Shown here in pieces: positions 45,384 through 57,243 of a stretch of 64,000 nucleotides of DNA (its first letter is position 1; every line of letters begins with the position of its first letter). The position numbers and the translations under genes were made by a program. The notes below the pieces were generated by a model, which saw only the letters and a program-made list of their open reading frames with translations, was not told the DNA's origin and made no database searches. Source of the DNA: Arachis hypogaea (taxonomy: Eukaryota; Streptophyta; Magnoliopsida; Fabales; Fabaceae); the NCBI RefSeq assembly GCF_003086295.3, contig NC_092051.1, positions 76,447,772 to 76,511,771 of the forward strand. The letters are read 5' to 3'.

Positions 45384-46298
45384 ATGGACACTCCTTCATA
45401 TTACCCTCTCTCACTCCTCCTACTCCTCTCCCTTCCGCCTCTTCTCACATTCTTCCTCCTCCGCCGCCGCCACTCCTCCTCCTACCGCCAGCCTCCAGGA
45501 CCACCAGGATGGCCAATTTTCGGCAACTTATTCCAGCTCGGAGACATGCCACACCGCACCCTCGCAAACCTAAGCCATACCTACGGCCCCGTTGTGCGCC
45601 TCCAGCTGGGAGCCATCAACACCGTCGCCATCCTCAGCGCCAAAACCGCCACTGAGTTCTTCAAGTCCCACGACCACAACTTCGCCGACAGGACAATCAT
45701 TCAAACCATGCGAGTCCACAACTACGACAAGTCCTCTTTAGCCCTTGCCCCTTACGGCCCTTACTGGCGCCTCATGCGCCGCCTCGTCACGGTGGACATG
45801 CTCGTCGCGAAACGCATCAACGATACCGCTCCCGTCCGGCGCAGGTGCGTCAACGACATGGTTTCCTGGGTAGCAAAAGAAGCTAAAAAAGTCAAAGCCG
45901 GCGAAGGTGTCCACGTGGCAAGATTCGTGTTCTTGATGTCGTTCAATCTGTTCGGGAACCTTATGCTTTCCCAAGACATGTTTGACCCGGAATCGGAAAC
46001 AGGTTCGGATCTGTTTAAAGCAATCATGGGGCTTTTGGAGTGGACGGGGCACGCGAACGTGGCGGACGTGTTCCCGTGGCTTGTGTGGGTGGACCCGCAG
46101 GGGCTGCAGCGGAGGATGAAGAGGGACATGGGAAAGGCCATTGATATTGCTTCCAAGTTCGTGAAGGAGCGGTTGCAGTTGCAGCATAGTGATGATATGG
46201 CTAGAAAGGATTTCTTGGATGTGCTGCTTCAATTTCAGGGCGGTGGCGGTGAGGAGGCACGGAATATCTCCGACAAGGACCTCAACGTATTCATTTTG
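45384..46298 (+). CDS. Cytochrome P450 (CYP76A-like), exon 1
   Basis: This exon encodes residues 1-305 of a predicted 513-residue P450, the usual length for an A-type plant enzyme. A hydrophobic N-terminal anchor (about 8-26) would hold it in the ER membrane facing the cytosol. The proline hinge PPGPPGWP is at 37-44, followed by IFGNLFQLGDMPHRTLANL and YGPVVRLQLGAINTVAILSA, typical of CYP76A. The C-helix WxxxR is W128-R132. I chose the ATG at 45384 because it puts the anchor at the N-terminus; upstream in-frame ATGs at 45336 and 45342 would add 14-16 polar residues. The exon ends TTG|GTAGGT and joins in phase 0 to 57244. Codons are strongly C/G-ending, unlike the AT-rich surroundings. Substrate unknown; CYP76 members hydroxylate terpenoids, alkaloids or xenobiotics. 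Confidence 0.93.
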
Positions 46299-48152
46299 GT
46301 AGGTATCATAGTATTATTTTCCCCGTTGACTAACATTTCATGTGAATAATCATCTTATTTTTTTCATTTACACATTTAATCAATTTTGTGAGGAAAAATT
46401 TGATCAATAGTTTAAAAGACTAAAAATTGACGAAGAATCAAACTAGAAAAAAAAAAAATACAAATAACTTTTCAGTCAATCTTTAATAAAATTTTATTTT
46501 TAATAGATTTTATACTGAATTTATTTGATAATTTATTTGGTGCATTCTGTAGTGTAGTGGCTTGTATATTTGGCGACTAAGGTGACCACAACGTTAAAAC
46601 TAATAGGAGAGGGACGTGTGTAGTCTTTGACACTAGAAGGAGTTAAGTTGACGAGTTAAGTTGACGAGTTAATAGCACCATAACTCAACTAAGAAGCAAG
46701 GTAAATCATTGAGAGATGACAAAGAGTTCGCGTGTAGGATTGCTTTGAATTTGGAAAGAAAATGAAAATTGAATCGATTAAATTTAATTGGTTTGTGTTT
46801 TGAGGATTATCTGAATTAAATTGTATTTGGGTTTAGATGTGAGGTTCAGACTTCTTTTGTGACAGCGTTCGATTTATATTGGTGTCGAAGTACCATCGTC
46901 CAAGTTTTTCGTGAGGGAGGCGGGGGGTAGTATCTGCAAGGAATTCTGATGTCTAAGTTAGCAAAGGTTTAAAGTAGGTTTTTTAATAGATTGGATTTCG
47001 ATTATACTTGAGTATGTCAGTATATTTATAGTAGAAAAGATAACCACCTGTTAGAGAAGTTCCACCTTGAATGGTGGTGCCGTTCCCTTTTTTAGGAAAG
47101 TTGTTTAGATCTTCATTCTAAATGGGTAGGAGATATCTTAGGAGTTAGTTACTTATTCAAATAAGTAAGGTTGAATTGTTGAATTGTTATCATCGCGCGC
47201 GACCTCTATAAGGTTGGGTAGGAGTAAATGAGGCCACCTTCGTTGGGTGGGTTTTTATTACTTTTGGACCTGGCTTTATTTTGGGCAAGGGTATGAACAG
47301 AGCTCCTGTTTGAACCTATACTTTTATAAGGTCGGACTCGAGCATTTGTAAATTTAACCTCCCACGTCGGGTATACTGCCTTTGGTAGGTCAGATACTCA
47401 ATGTATTTTCGAAAATTTTTTGAAATATTGTGTCCCTTTATGGTACGGCATATGTTACTTTTGCAATTGTCTTGGGAACAGCGCATGTCATTAATGAGGG
47501 CGTGTAAATTTACTCTTTTGCCCTTTGTCTTATAAATACCCAAAATTTATTTCTTTCTCCTTTTTCAATTCTTCTTCTGAAACGTTTGTCCATTTTTTTT
47601 TCAAAAATTTCTTCAACTTCATTTCCGCATCCCTTCTTGAATTCAAGGTTTTTTTTCATCTTGAAAAAAATGATTTTTTCTGCGCCTTTGGAGTGAAATG
47701 TTTGTGTCTTTGTTGTTCAAGCTCTTTTTTTTATTCGCATTCCTTCAAGGTTAGAGTTTCTTATCTTTTTGAATTTCCGTCTCTTTTTTCTTATTCTCTG
47801 AGTGGTGTTGTTGCTTTATTTTTTGGAGATGTTTTAAAAAAATTTTTCTTTTTTTTTTATTGAATCAGGACTTTTCATTGTTACCATGAGTCTTGAATAT
47901 GGGGTTTTTGTTGTATTGCCCCTGAATGGTGTCAACTTAGCTGTTGAAGGTGGCATCATTTCTGTTTTTGGTAATGTGATTGTAGTTGTTAACTATGTGA
48001 GATGTTATACGTGTTTGTTGGGTGTGTGGGATGCTATACGTGTTTGTTGGTAAAACAAACAGCTCTTCCTTCACCCCTCCAATCCTAAGCGGAAGTCTAA
48101 AAAATAGAAGACCACCGACTCAGGGAGTGTCTATGAGCAGGGCTTTGATGCG

Positions 48153-48755
48153 GTGGCTTGGGCCCAAAATCACATCCTTCCAAATAGTTCTATTAGTATG
48201 GACGATGTTTTCGTGAAGAGCCACCTTCAAATACTTGCCCGAGGTGAAATTTGTGCAGCTGGGGTGTGTGCTTCATTATTGAAGGAGTTAGAGAAGAATC
48301 CCCTTGGCGCCACCCAGCAGGCTTTGGCTGACCTTCAAGCTGAGGTGGCATCCTTAAGGGAAACAAAATAGGAATTGGAGGGAGAGAAGGAGTCATTTTT
48401 GTCCGACCTTGAAAAATCTTGGGAAAGAGTAAAACAGGTGGAGGCTACCTTAGCCATAGCGGAACACTTAAAAAAGAAGGTTGAGGAGAGTTATACCAGA
48501 GTCATCAGGGAGAAGCTTGACTTAGTAGATGAGGTCTCTAACTCCAGGGAGAAATATGCGGAGCTTGAGAAAACTATAGTCGAAGGTATGGACGAGATGG
48601 TGAAAAATCTAAAGGCTCAGTTCCGGGTTGTTGCTCCCAAGGCGGACCTCTCCCTCATTAGTCTTGATAACATTGTGTTTGATGAGAAGATTGTTCCTGC
48701 ACTTCAAGACGATGAAGACACTCTCATACCCGACCCGAAGACCTCAAAAGTCTGA
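48153..48755 (+). pseudogene. Coiled-coil ORF of a retroelement, function unknown
   Basis: The frame at 48153 reads MAWAQNHILPNSSISMDDVF then a helix (LLKELEKN, ALADLQAEVASLRETK). After a TAG (48369-48371) it continues in the same frame as a charged helix with heptad-like Leu/Glu/Lys (FLSDLEKSWERVKQVEATLA, YAELEKTIVEGMDEMVKNLK), ending in an acidic tail. This resembles the ORF ahead of gag in Tat/Ogre-type elements of legumes (family recalled). No enzyme motif is present. Confidence 0.5.
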
Positions 48756-49089
48756 GTCGAGGGAGCCTCTCAGAGCTTTCCCACCCGGATGGAACATGAG
48801 CTAATCTCTTCTCAGCCTAAAATTCTTTTGACTTCTTCCGTGTAACCTGAAGATATTTCCAACATGACTTCGAACAAGAAGATTCCTCCTCCTTAGTCTT
48901 TACTTTCTAAGTATTTGGATGACCCGGCCTATGGATCTTTTAATGAACAATTATTTTGTAATAGTTGTAGCTTAAACAATAAGACTTGTGGGAGAGTTGT
49001 CCAATATGCCCATAAGACTTGTGGGAGCTCGTCTACCCATGCTCCATTAGGTTGGGTGTGTTCTACCGATGTGAACTAGTGCTTGATTT

Positions 49090-49860
49090 TAAGGTTTGCC
49101 ACTGAGCTTCTAAAGATTGAGTCGGTAAACTGAGTTCCATTATCCATGATAATGGAGTGTGAGACTCCAAATCGGGTAATAATATTCTTGTAAAGAAACT
49201 TTTAACTTCTTTAGGGTGTGATGGTTGTCAAGAGTTCTACTTCAATCCACTTGGTCAAACAATCAATCCCAACTATGAGGTACTTTACCTATTCGAGAAT
49301 TGAGCTAAATATTCCCGTGCTTCTTCCAAGTATTTCTTCATGTTGAGATCTTTAACCTTCAACCCGAGTTCCTTCTTCAATATCTAAAATCACTCTTGCT
49401 CCACTTCTAGCTTTATTGGATGATCCATCTACATATAGATTCCAGGTAGTAGGACTTCCTTGGGCTTCCATGTATTTGGCCACAAAGTCGGCCAAATACT
49501 GGGATTTGATTACTGTCCGAGTTTTATACCTTAAGTCGAGCTTGGACAGTTCTATGGCCCATTATAGCATCCTTCCTACAATGTCCGTCTTCTATAGGAT
49601 ATGCTTCATGGATTGGTTTGTTTGGACTTTTATAGTATAAGCTTGAAAATAAGGTCGGAGCCTTCTGGAAGTGATGATAAGGGCATATGCGAACTTCTCT
49701 ATGGTTTGATAGTTTAGTTCTGCCCCCTACAAAACTTTGCTAACAAAGTAGATAAGTTGTTCGTGTTTGTCTTCTCAAACTAATGCTGAGGCTATAGCTC
49801 GGCTTGCAACTGCTAGGTAGAGAATGAGCAAATCCCCTAGAACAGGTCGGATAAGGATTG
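49090..49860 (-). pseudogene. RNase H and integrase fragments of a Tat/Ogre-like element
   Basis: Minus-strand translation gives RNase H pieces: RAIASALVREDKHEQLIYFV, LNYQTIEKFAYALITSRRLR, then WNLYVDGSSN. Nearer 49270-49090 there is part of the integrase core: IDCLTKWIEVE, then RFGVSHSIIMDNGTQFTDSI. Stops and a deletion between RNase H and the integrase core break the frame. Gene order on the minus strand is as in Ty3 pol. Confidence 0.75.
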
Positions 49861-49869
49861 GAGGTTGGC

Positions 49870-50460
49870 TCAAACAATATTTATTTACATTAAAATGACA
49901 ATATTTTTGTGGTTTATTCAAAACGATATGAATATTATTTAAAAATTAGTTAAATTTCTTTTGCAAATATTTGTTATTAGAAAAATATAAGAATAAATCT
50001 TAGCACTCTTACTAACAAAGAATTATAATAAAATGTACAATCTACTTGATTGAAGAGTATATAAATTTAAAATTATAAGATTTCTAAATATATGTTTTGA
50101 GTAATAATTTTATTTGAAAATAATTAAAGTCTATTTTATAAGTTATTTAAGAAATAACTTTTATTATAAAATTTTAAAATACTAAACATTTGAAATCATG
50201 TGTTTATATTATTCATTATTTCATAGTTAGATTTTACATCTTCAGTTATGTTCTACATAATTTGATGTCAATCCTTGTGTTATCAAAATAATCATCATGT
50301 AGGGTGTTTTCTCCTATCTTATGTAATTTTTTCCCACCTTTTGTTAAAGATATCATTAAAAATGTAACCCTTTTTTTGACATTAAAAATAGAGGTGGTGT
50401 GGTATTACGACCTCTAAAATAAAATACATACATAATAGTAGTTGAAAGAATTTAATAATT
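49870..50460. other. AT-rich intron DNA without recognisable features
   Basis: No gene, no clear repeat; may be original P450 intron sequence between insertions. Confidence 0.4.
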
Positions 50461-50752
50461 GAGGAGCCTTGAAGGAAAGTTTAAGAAAAAATCATTAAAG
50501 GAAAAGCGCAATGCTCACATAATAGAAACTTGCGCATGAAGAAAAGTAAAGGCACATATATATAACAAGAGCGGTGTGTCAAGAGATATAGAATGTCAAG
50601 CTTCGGGCTCAACATGTGAAGCCAAGGCTAGCCGGAGAATATCATATATAAATATACATCCCAAAAGTACTCAAAATACATAATATAAACTCCTAGACCT
50701 CCATCAAGCCTCTAAGAGGTACATAAGTGAAACATACACAAAAGAGAGTCTA

Positions 50753-50790
<38 letters not shown>

Positions 50791-53340
50791 GCCCAAATAT
50801 CAAAATATATCAGCCCGACTTTGCCTAAAAAAGAAACTCCAGACGCCTAGTGAGGTGCCTCTCGACCTGCGTCTGAAAACAATAACATATGTATGGAATG
50901 AGAACGAAGGGTTCTTAGCATAGTAATGGTGCCAACATACATAATATGAGGCCTCGGGAAAGTCAGAGGCGATTATAGAACTCCGACACTCAGAATTAAA
51001 ACTTAGAGTTATAATTTAAAACCATGAACAAGGTAAGTTATCTAAGGCCCTTAAGTTCTAACAAAATTCTAAATTAACCCCTCATTCTTCACTTTCTTCC
51101 AACCCTCCAAACTCCAATGGAATAACTCTTGTCATTCCTCTGCCAGACAGGGGATCTCTCGGTTGCACAGACATATATTACATACAAGAAAAATACAAAT
51201 AGATTACAGTTACAGCAAACAGAACATATAACAGTTAAGCATAGATTATCAAGTAGGCAAACCTAAGTAATGCAAACTCAAAAAAAATAAATAAATAAAC
51301 TTGATGTATGCCTATCCTATGGCTGATGAGTCTCATCTGTCAGTTATATAGTCAAACCCGACAAGTCCGGTAGTTAAACCTTGGATAGTCCGTTCGTGTG
51401 TGCATCTCTAAGAGTCTATGCATAACTTTTACAATCAATTATCAAATTTAGCTCATTGGGGAAATTTCTGGGGAGTTAAAGTGCCAGACCACATCATGCG
51501 ACGTAGAGTCAATAGAGTATCGAGTCTCAACCTGGATCAAGTGGTTGTAACCCAATCCATCTACCCAGAGAAACTCATATCTCAGATAAAAAGAAGTGCA
51601 CCAGCCAAATCATCATTCAAGTTCAATTATTCTTTTTCATCTTAGCCATTGTTTATCACATATTCAGTGTTTCAGTACTTCTCAATCATAATTCACCACT
51701 TCACAAATTTTCTTCACTTTCAAGTTTCCATCTTCTCAAGGTTTACCCCTTTCAGTATGATTAAAAAAAGTTTTGGGATATTAAAGAGTAAAAATAGAGG
51801 TTTAGAGGTTAGAAAATAGGTTAATATTCACAAAAATGCATTTTCCCAAAAATAAAGGGTCTCGTATACGTGAGCTCTGTCCGCGTACGCATGCGATGTC
51901 TAGCGTATGCAGGGGTGTAATTCGCTAGGTCACGTACGTGACCCTTGTCCACGTACGCGAGTTCCCCAAGACAGTGGCCAATTCCCACGTACGCAGCCAT
52001 ATGTCCGCATATGCGGGCCTTGTATTTTCTCAAAAACCTGTTACAAATATGTAGAAACACTTTTACACACCAAACTTCCGACACACATAACCTTTTCGTA
52101 AGAAAATATTTTTAGTCTATTCTTCAAACGGTGTAAACTTCACAGACCAAATTTTTATATGAAACAAGTTTGGTGAAGTTCGAAGGTCCAGAAGTCGGGT
52201 TATGGCCTGCCAAAGTTTGATAAAAAATTGGATTTTTCATCAAAATCACAAACCTCCATTTTTATAAATTTCCATTTCAAAACCAAACATTCAAGTTCCA
52301 ACTCAAACCAACCATATCCAAAACATACCTAAACACTTTTCATTTATTCCACAACATGTCAATACTTAAAATTCATACTCTTCTCCTAACAATTCAAAAT
52401 CAAGCAACATAATTCATCAATATATCAACAATCATTGCTCATATTCATCATCCTCACCACAAGCATCAATCATTAATTCATTCTCAAACTAACTCAACAT
52501 TGTTAATCAAGATTACTAAACATCAACATAATTGTACATTCTAACCTATCCTAAACACCACAAACACCACAAACACCAATGTTCCACCACAAACACCAAT
52601 GTTCCACCAATGTCCCAAACACTAAAATGCATACCAACAGCAATTCTACCTCCAAGGTCTACAATCAAGCTTCCATAACCACTAATTTGGTCCCAACACA
52701 TATAATCTAAACCAATACAAATTCATACCACACAAAATAAACTTAGGGTTCATAGTTATTCATTCACAAGAGTTAGAGGTTTCTCACCTTAACGACGGAA
52801 ACTAGGACAAGGCCCGGCAAGCCCACTAAGTTAGCTTGATCCTAAACACCAAAACATCACAATTTCAATACCAAATGTCCAAATTTTTTAAATTTGGGGG
52901 AAGGAGAGGCTGCAAAAGAATTTGAGTTTTCTTTACCACAATGTTTGGTGGTTTTGTAGAGTTCGACGCAGTGATCATGTGGCCATAAGCGGTGCGGCGA
53001 TCGGAGCTCCGGATTGAAAGTTATATGAGATTGAACGGAAGGTAGAGTTTGGTTTCACAAGTTTTTCTCCCTCTTGCGTATTTCAGCAGGCATGCATTTG
53101 AAGATGGGGAAGGGAGGCTGAGATCACTAAGTGTGGCTTGAATTGGGTTGGGCCTTGGGTCCAACGTGGTCCTAGTTTGACCGGTTTGGCCCGTTGGCTC
53201 AGTTTTAGGCCAAAACCCTTAAAATTGGTGTTAAAATTCGTATTTTTAATATTTCTACCCCGTTGGATTAATAAAATTTGGTTTTATAATTTCTTTGATT
53301 AATAATTAATTTATTAACTAATTATTCACTAATTATATGG
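50460..53340. repeat. Copy 1 of a 3-kb dispersed repeat (element I)
   Basis: Shares a collinear series of landmarks with 53400-56640: GGATCTCTCGGTTGCACAGA (51151), GTATGCCTATCCTATGGCTG (51306), a cluster of CGTACG words (51855-52020), GGTTATGGCC (52198), AGGTTTCTCACCTTAACGA (52775), and CCCGTTGGCTCAGTTTTAGG (53191). Probably a long LTR, perhaps of a chromovirus, but no internal domain or terminal pair is seen. A (TA)n tract lies at 50757-50783. Confidence 0.6.
51855..52020. repeat. CGTACG / CATATG palindromic words in repeat copy 1
   Basis: Units such as CGCGTACGCATGCG, TCACGTACGTGAC, CCACGTACGCG and CCGCATATGCGG, at 25-35 bp spacing. Confidence 0.85.
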
Positions 53341-53399
53341 AGTTTACAAAACAGATCTAAATTAGATCCGATTTTCATTGGACAACCTGAATCCACACC

Positions 53400-56300
53400 C
53401 AAACACAGATAGAAGCGTCATCTTCTTTCTTGTTCAGTGAAGATTCATGGTATCCATTGCTGCCTTCTATGTCTGCTGCAAAGACCGCCTTCGATGACCA
53501 CCACAAAGACAGATAAAATACCCTGGCATCTGAATTATAAATGAAACCATCCTCAGCTATTCTGTCTCAGCAATTCTATATCATTATCTCATATCCTCAC
53601 CTAGAGCAACTGAAATCACTTCACTGCATCTACCCAAAGAGGTCAAATTACCTCATTCAATAATCATCATCATTATTCAATTTCATCATCAACTCATCTC
53701 ATTAATAACAGCCCTCAGTGTCAACCGGCACCAGCATGAGGGATCTCTCAGTTGTACAAACACAAGCAATACAGGCAAGTAATACACAATAAGGTACAAG
53801 TAGAACAAGTAGCACATAACCAGGTAACATAGCATATATGATATAGCAATCCAAAACAACTAGGCGAACCCAAATAATTCAAACATATGCAAATGATGTA
53901 TGCCTACCCTATGGCTGATGATATTATCTGTCGGTTATATAGCCAACCCGACATGTCCTGGTAGCTAACCATGGACTGAAACACCCATGCGGAGCAAGTG
54001 GGTTTGAGCTACAACCCCCTTACTACTACCCGCTTAACCCAGAGCCAGTGGAATAACCACTACTACAGCTACTACCCAGGCGGGTGTTTAAAAGCTCAAC
54101 CTGGAGCAAGTGGAATCACCGCTACTGCCGCTACTACTCAGGCATCACAATCTCTGACCTGGAGCAAGTGGGACGAACCACCATTCTTTCTTCTACCCAG
54201 GTATCTCAAGCATTGACCCGGAGCAAGCAGGACGAACCACAATCCTTGCTACTATCCAGGTACAGTCTCTTTGTTGCGACTTATTACCATTAGAGGGAAT
54301 CCGTGCCGTGTCATCATTAGAGGGTATCTGTGCCCTGTCACCATTAGAGGGTATTGGTGCCCTGTCACCCTTACAACCAGAGAGACAACACCAGCATATT
54401 CACATTTAACATTTCCCATCATTATTCATTTACCACATTCATTCATTAATCATATATGCATTCCCGACATACTCATGTTCAAGCTTCTTTTCATTACTAG
54501 GCATACTATAAAGATTTAGGACTTAGAGGATGAAAATGGAGGCTTAGAAGTCTGAAATTCGGCTTTAAAAATTCAAAATTCAATTTTTGCTGAAAACAGG
54601 GTCATGCGTGCGCGTCGTCCACGCGCACACGTGGGAAGCAGAGAAAAGCGAGGACGCGTAAGTGTCACCCATGCGCACACGTGGGAAGTTGAGAGGTAGG
54701 GGGGACATGTGCACGTCAGCCACGCGTACGCATGGATGTGTTTTGTGCTCCTTGCACAAAACCAGCACGCTACCATCACAACTATCTTGAATTTATACCA
54801 TGCACCTGCATCAATACAGCGATGCGTATGTGTCGGCCAGGCGTACACGTGAGAGAGTAAAAACTGTGAGTGACGCGTGCGCATCGGCCATGCGTGCGCG
54901 TCGGAGTATGTTTTACCAAAAATTTTACTAAGTCTGAAAAAGCTGCAGAATTTAATTTTCAAATCTCAAACTTCTGCCTCACATAACTTCTTCCACAAAA
55001 TTCTTTTTTCAACCATTTCTGAACCGTTGGAAAGATCGTGAATAAACTTTTATAAAAATCTGGTTTTGAAGAATTTCTAACTCCGAGGACCGAGTTACGG
55101 GCCGCCGAAGTTGTTCAAAAATCAGTTTTTATGCAAAAACAGAATCACCAATTATTCCAATGTTCACAAGCCAAATTCATTTCCACTCATCCAAATGACC
55201 ACAACCCAACCACATTCAGATAATTACACTCAACCAAAATCAAACCTACCTCATCTACACAATTCAATTCAATTTCGTCACCTTCCACTCCTAAATTCCT
55301 AATTTCTTATTATTCCACTTTCCTCCCATTTATTCACACACTCAATATTCAATATCCATTCAATCTCATATGACACCATACAATACACACATCACTTACC
55401 TTCCTTACCTCTTTCCTACCTCCGGCCCAAGATTCACGGCCTCCGGCCCAAATTCACAATTTAAATGCATATTCCACAAACCAATATTAATTATCCAATT
55501 CATCAAATTCTCAACACACCAAACATACAATTTCACACAACTCTCAACCCAATCATTAATTTATATTATATATCAACTATACATATTAGTACCAACCATT
55601 TATACAATCCAAACTTAATCCTAGGGGCATTTAGCCTAGGAATTCTCATCACACCACACGGTACTTAAATAAAACTTAAACCGTACCTCTTGGAGCCGAA
55701 TCAATTGAGCCTCTTCTTTGGAAGTCTCCACCAACCTTAGCTCCAAGCCTCACCAAAGCCCCACAAGCAATATCAATCTTTGAATTGTGCACCAAAATCA
55801 CCCAATACTCTAACATAATCAATTTTCACACTTATAATCAACCTAGGATTCATAAAAATGATAAATCACAAGGGTTGGAGGGTTTCTTATCTTAACCCAT
55901 GAAATTGGTTGAAGGAACTCATCAATGGCTCATACTAGAGCACTCCTAAATAAACCAAAATCATAAAATTACTCACCACCCATAACCAAACTCGAATTTA
56001 AGTGGGAAAAAGAAAACTGGGCAAAGGACAATGGAATACTCACCATAAGACTTAGATAAAAATTGTAGAAGATGAGAAGAGCAACGCGTGACCACAAACG
56101 GCTCGTCAATCGGAGTTTCGGAGAGAAAGTTATGGTGGTTTGAAGTTGATGGTAGCTAGGGTTTCTCTCTTCCTCCTCTCTTCACCATTTTAGCGTGTTT
56201 CTCTCTTCAAAAAGGGGGAAATGGGTTGTTCTGTGCTGAAATGAGTTCTTATATAGTGTTCCACTTGGGCTCGGTTCACTTATTTTAGCCCGTTGACCCA

Positions 56301-56640
56301 ATTTTAGGTTAAAACCTTTAAGATTAGAGTTTTAAATCGTATTTTAAATATTTCTAGCTTCCCAAATTATAATTTCTCCTTTCTTAACCTTATTCACTTA
56401 TAATTAATTTATTTAGCTGTAGTACCGGTTATATTTCAGCCGGTATTGCCATTCAAATTTTCAATGCCCATTTTTACGCAGGAAACTATATTTTCTGACT
56501 CAGAAAAATTCACTAAGTCCAAATATCATATTTAAATTATCAAATTCTGATTGCTAAATTTTCTAACCATATTCGCTCCTATTTAATTTATATTTTAATT
56601 AATTACAGTTTGACCAGATTTTTCAGTAACAATGAAATAG
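53400..56640. repeat. Copy 2 of the 3-kb dispersed repeat (element I)
   Basis: Same orientation and order of landmarks as copy 1: GGGATCTCTCAGTTGTACAA (53741), GTATGCCTACCCTATGGCTG (53907), GCGTGCGCGTC words (54600-54905), GAGTTACGGGCCGCCGAAG (55093), GGTTTCTTATCTTAACCC (55887), GCCCGTTGACCCAATTTTAG (56288). It contains an extra stretch of tandem 40-45 bp units around GAGCAAGTGG and TACTACCCAGG (54040-54260) and GTGCCCTGTCACCATTAGAG (54297-54380). Copies are clearly diverged. Confidence 0.6.
54600..54905. repeat. GTGCGCG / CGCGCACAC words in repeat copy 2
   Basis: Units such as GCGTGCGCGTCGTCCACGCG, ATGCGCACACGTGGG and CCACGCGTACGCATGG, placed at the same point of the repeat as the CGTACG words of copy 1. 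Confidence 0.8.
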
Positions 56641-56820
56641 TTAAGCACCAATCACCAATGTGATTCTCTCCACTAAGTAAACAAACTTTCTTTTAAAATT
56701 TATTTTCCATGTGTCACACATCTACTGGTAGGTCAATTTTTTACCATCCTTAGCCGCTATTCTTTATGCTGCCATTAAACTGATCAATTTGTTATAATGT
56801 TGGTTAAAATTAACCCCTAG

Positions 56821-57174
56821 AGCATCTCCAATGCATAGTTTTAATTTCATTTTATGGTCCAACAAGGTGCCACATAAGTATTTGTGGGACCATATATCAT
56901 AAAATTTGATTTGAAACTCAATGTAAAATTTGCCATTCCAATGCATAGTCTCATTTTACTAACAACAATACAATAACGTTACAATGTTCATTTAATAAAA
57001 ATTTAATAAAGTATACAAGTGGCATTATTTTGCTGATCTTTCTTTAAAATGATAAGGTATCTCTGTTTTTATACCAATATCATTTCAGAATTGGTATCTA
57101 AAATAAATTTTAAATAATTTCAATTACAGTAAAAGTAAAAAGTGATACCCGAAATTGATTCCATTGGAGTTGCT
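56821..57174. mobile_element. MITE-like element in the P450 intron
   Basis: A 354-bp segment bounded by AGCATCTCCAATG and CATTGGAGTTGCT, which are inverted repeats with one mismatch in 13. It has no coding potential and an AT-rich interior. Termini of the AGCATCTCCAA type are common in plant MITEs. No clear target duplication. Confidence 0.5.
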
Positions 57175-57243
57175 TTTATAATGTTATTATAGCTTAGTTG
57201 TCCAGCATTATTCATAAAATTATTATTTCAAATTAAAATGTAG

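Larger units (their letters stand above)
46560..49870. mobile_element. Element L: Tat/Ogre-like retroelement remains in the P450 intron
   Basis: The left part, from about 46900, is plus-strand-like (leader, then the coiled-coil frame at 48153-48755). The right part is pol on the minus strand (49090-49860). The opposite orientations mean at least two fragments or an inversion. The limits are approximate because no LTR pair or target duplication was recognised. Confidence 0.5.
46299..57243 (+). other. Single 10.9-kb intron of the P450, filled with repeats
   Basis: Bounded by GTAGGT and TGTAG, in the position conserved in A-type P450s, just before the I-helix. Such introns are usually from tens of bases to about a kilobase. 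Here it contains a Tat/Ogre-like retroelement fragment (about 46560-49870), two copies of a 3-kb repeat (about 50460-53340 and 53400-56640) and a MITE (56821-57174). No sign of another gene in it survives inspection. Confidence 0.85.

Noticed and set aside
45738..46232. Long minus-strand frames opposite P450 exon 1
   Set aside because: GC-rich third positions of the P450 create open antisense frames; the plus strand has clear P450 motifs.
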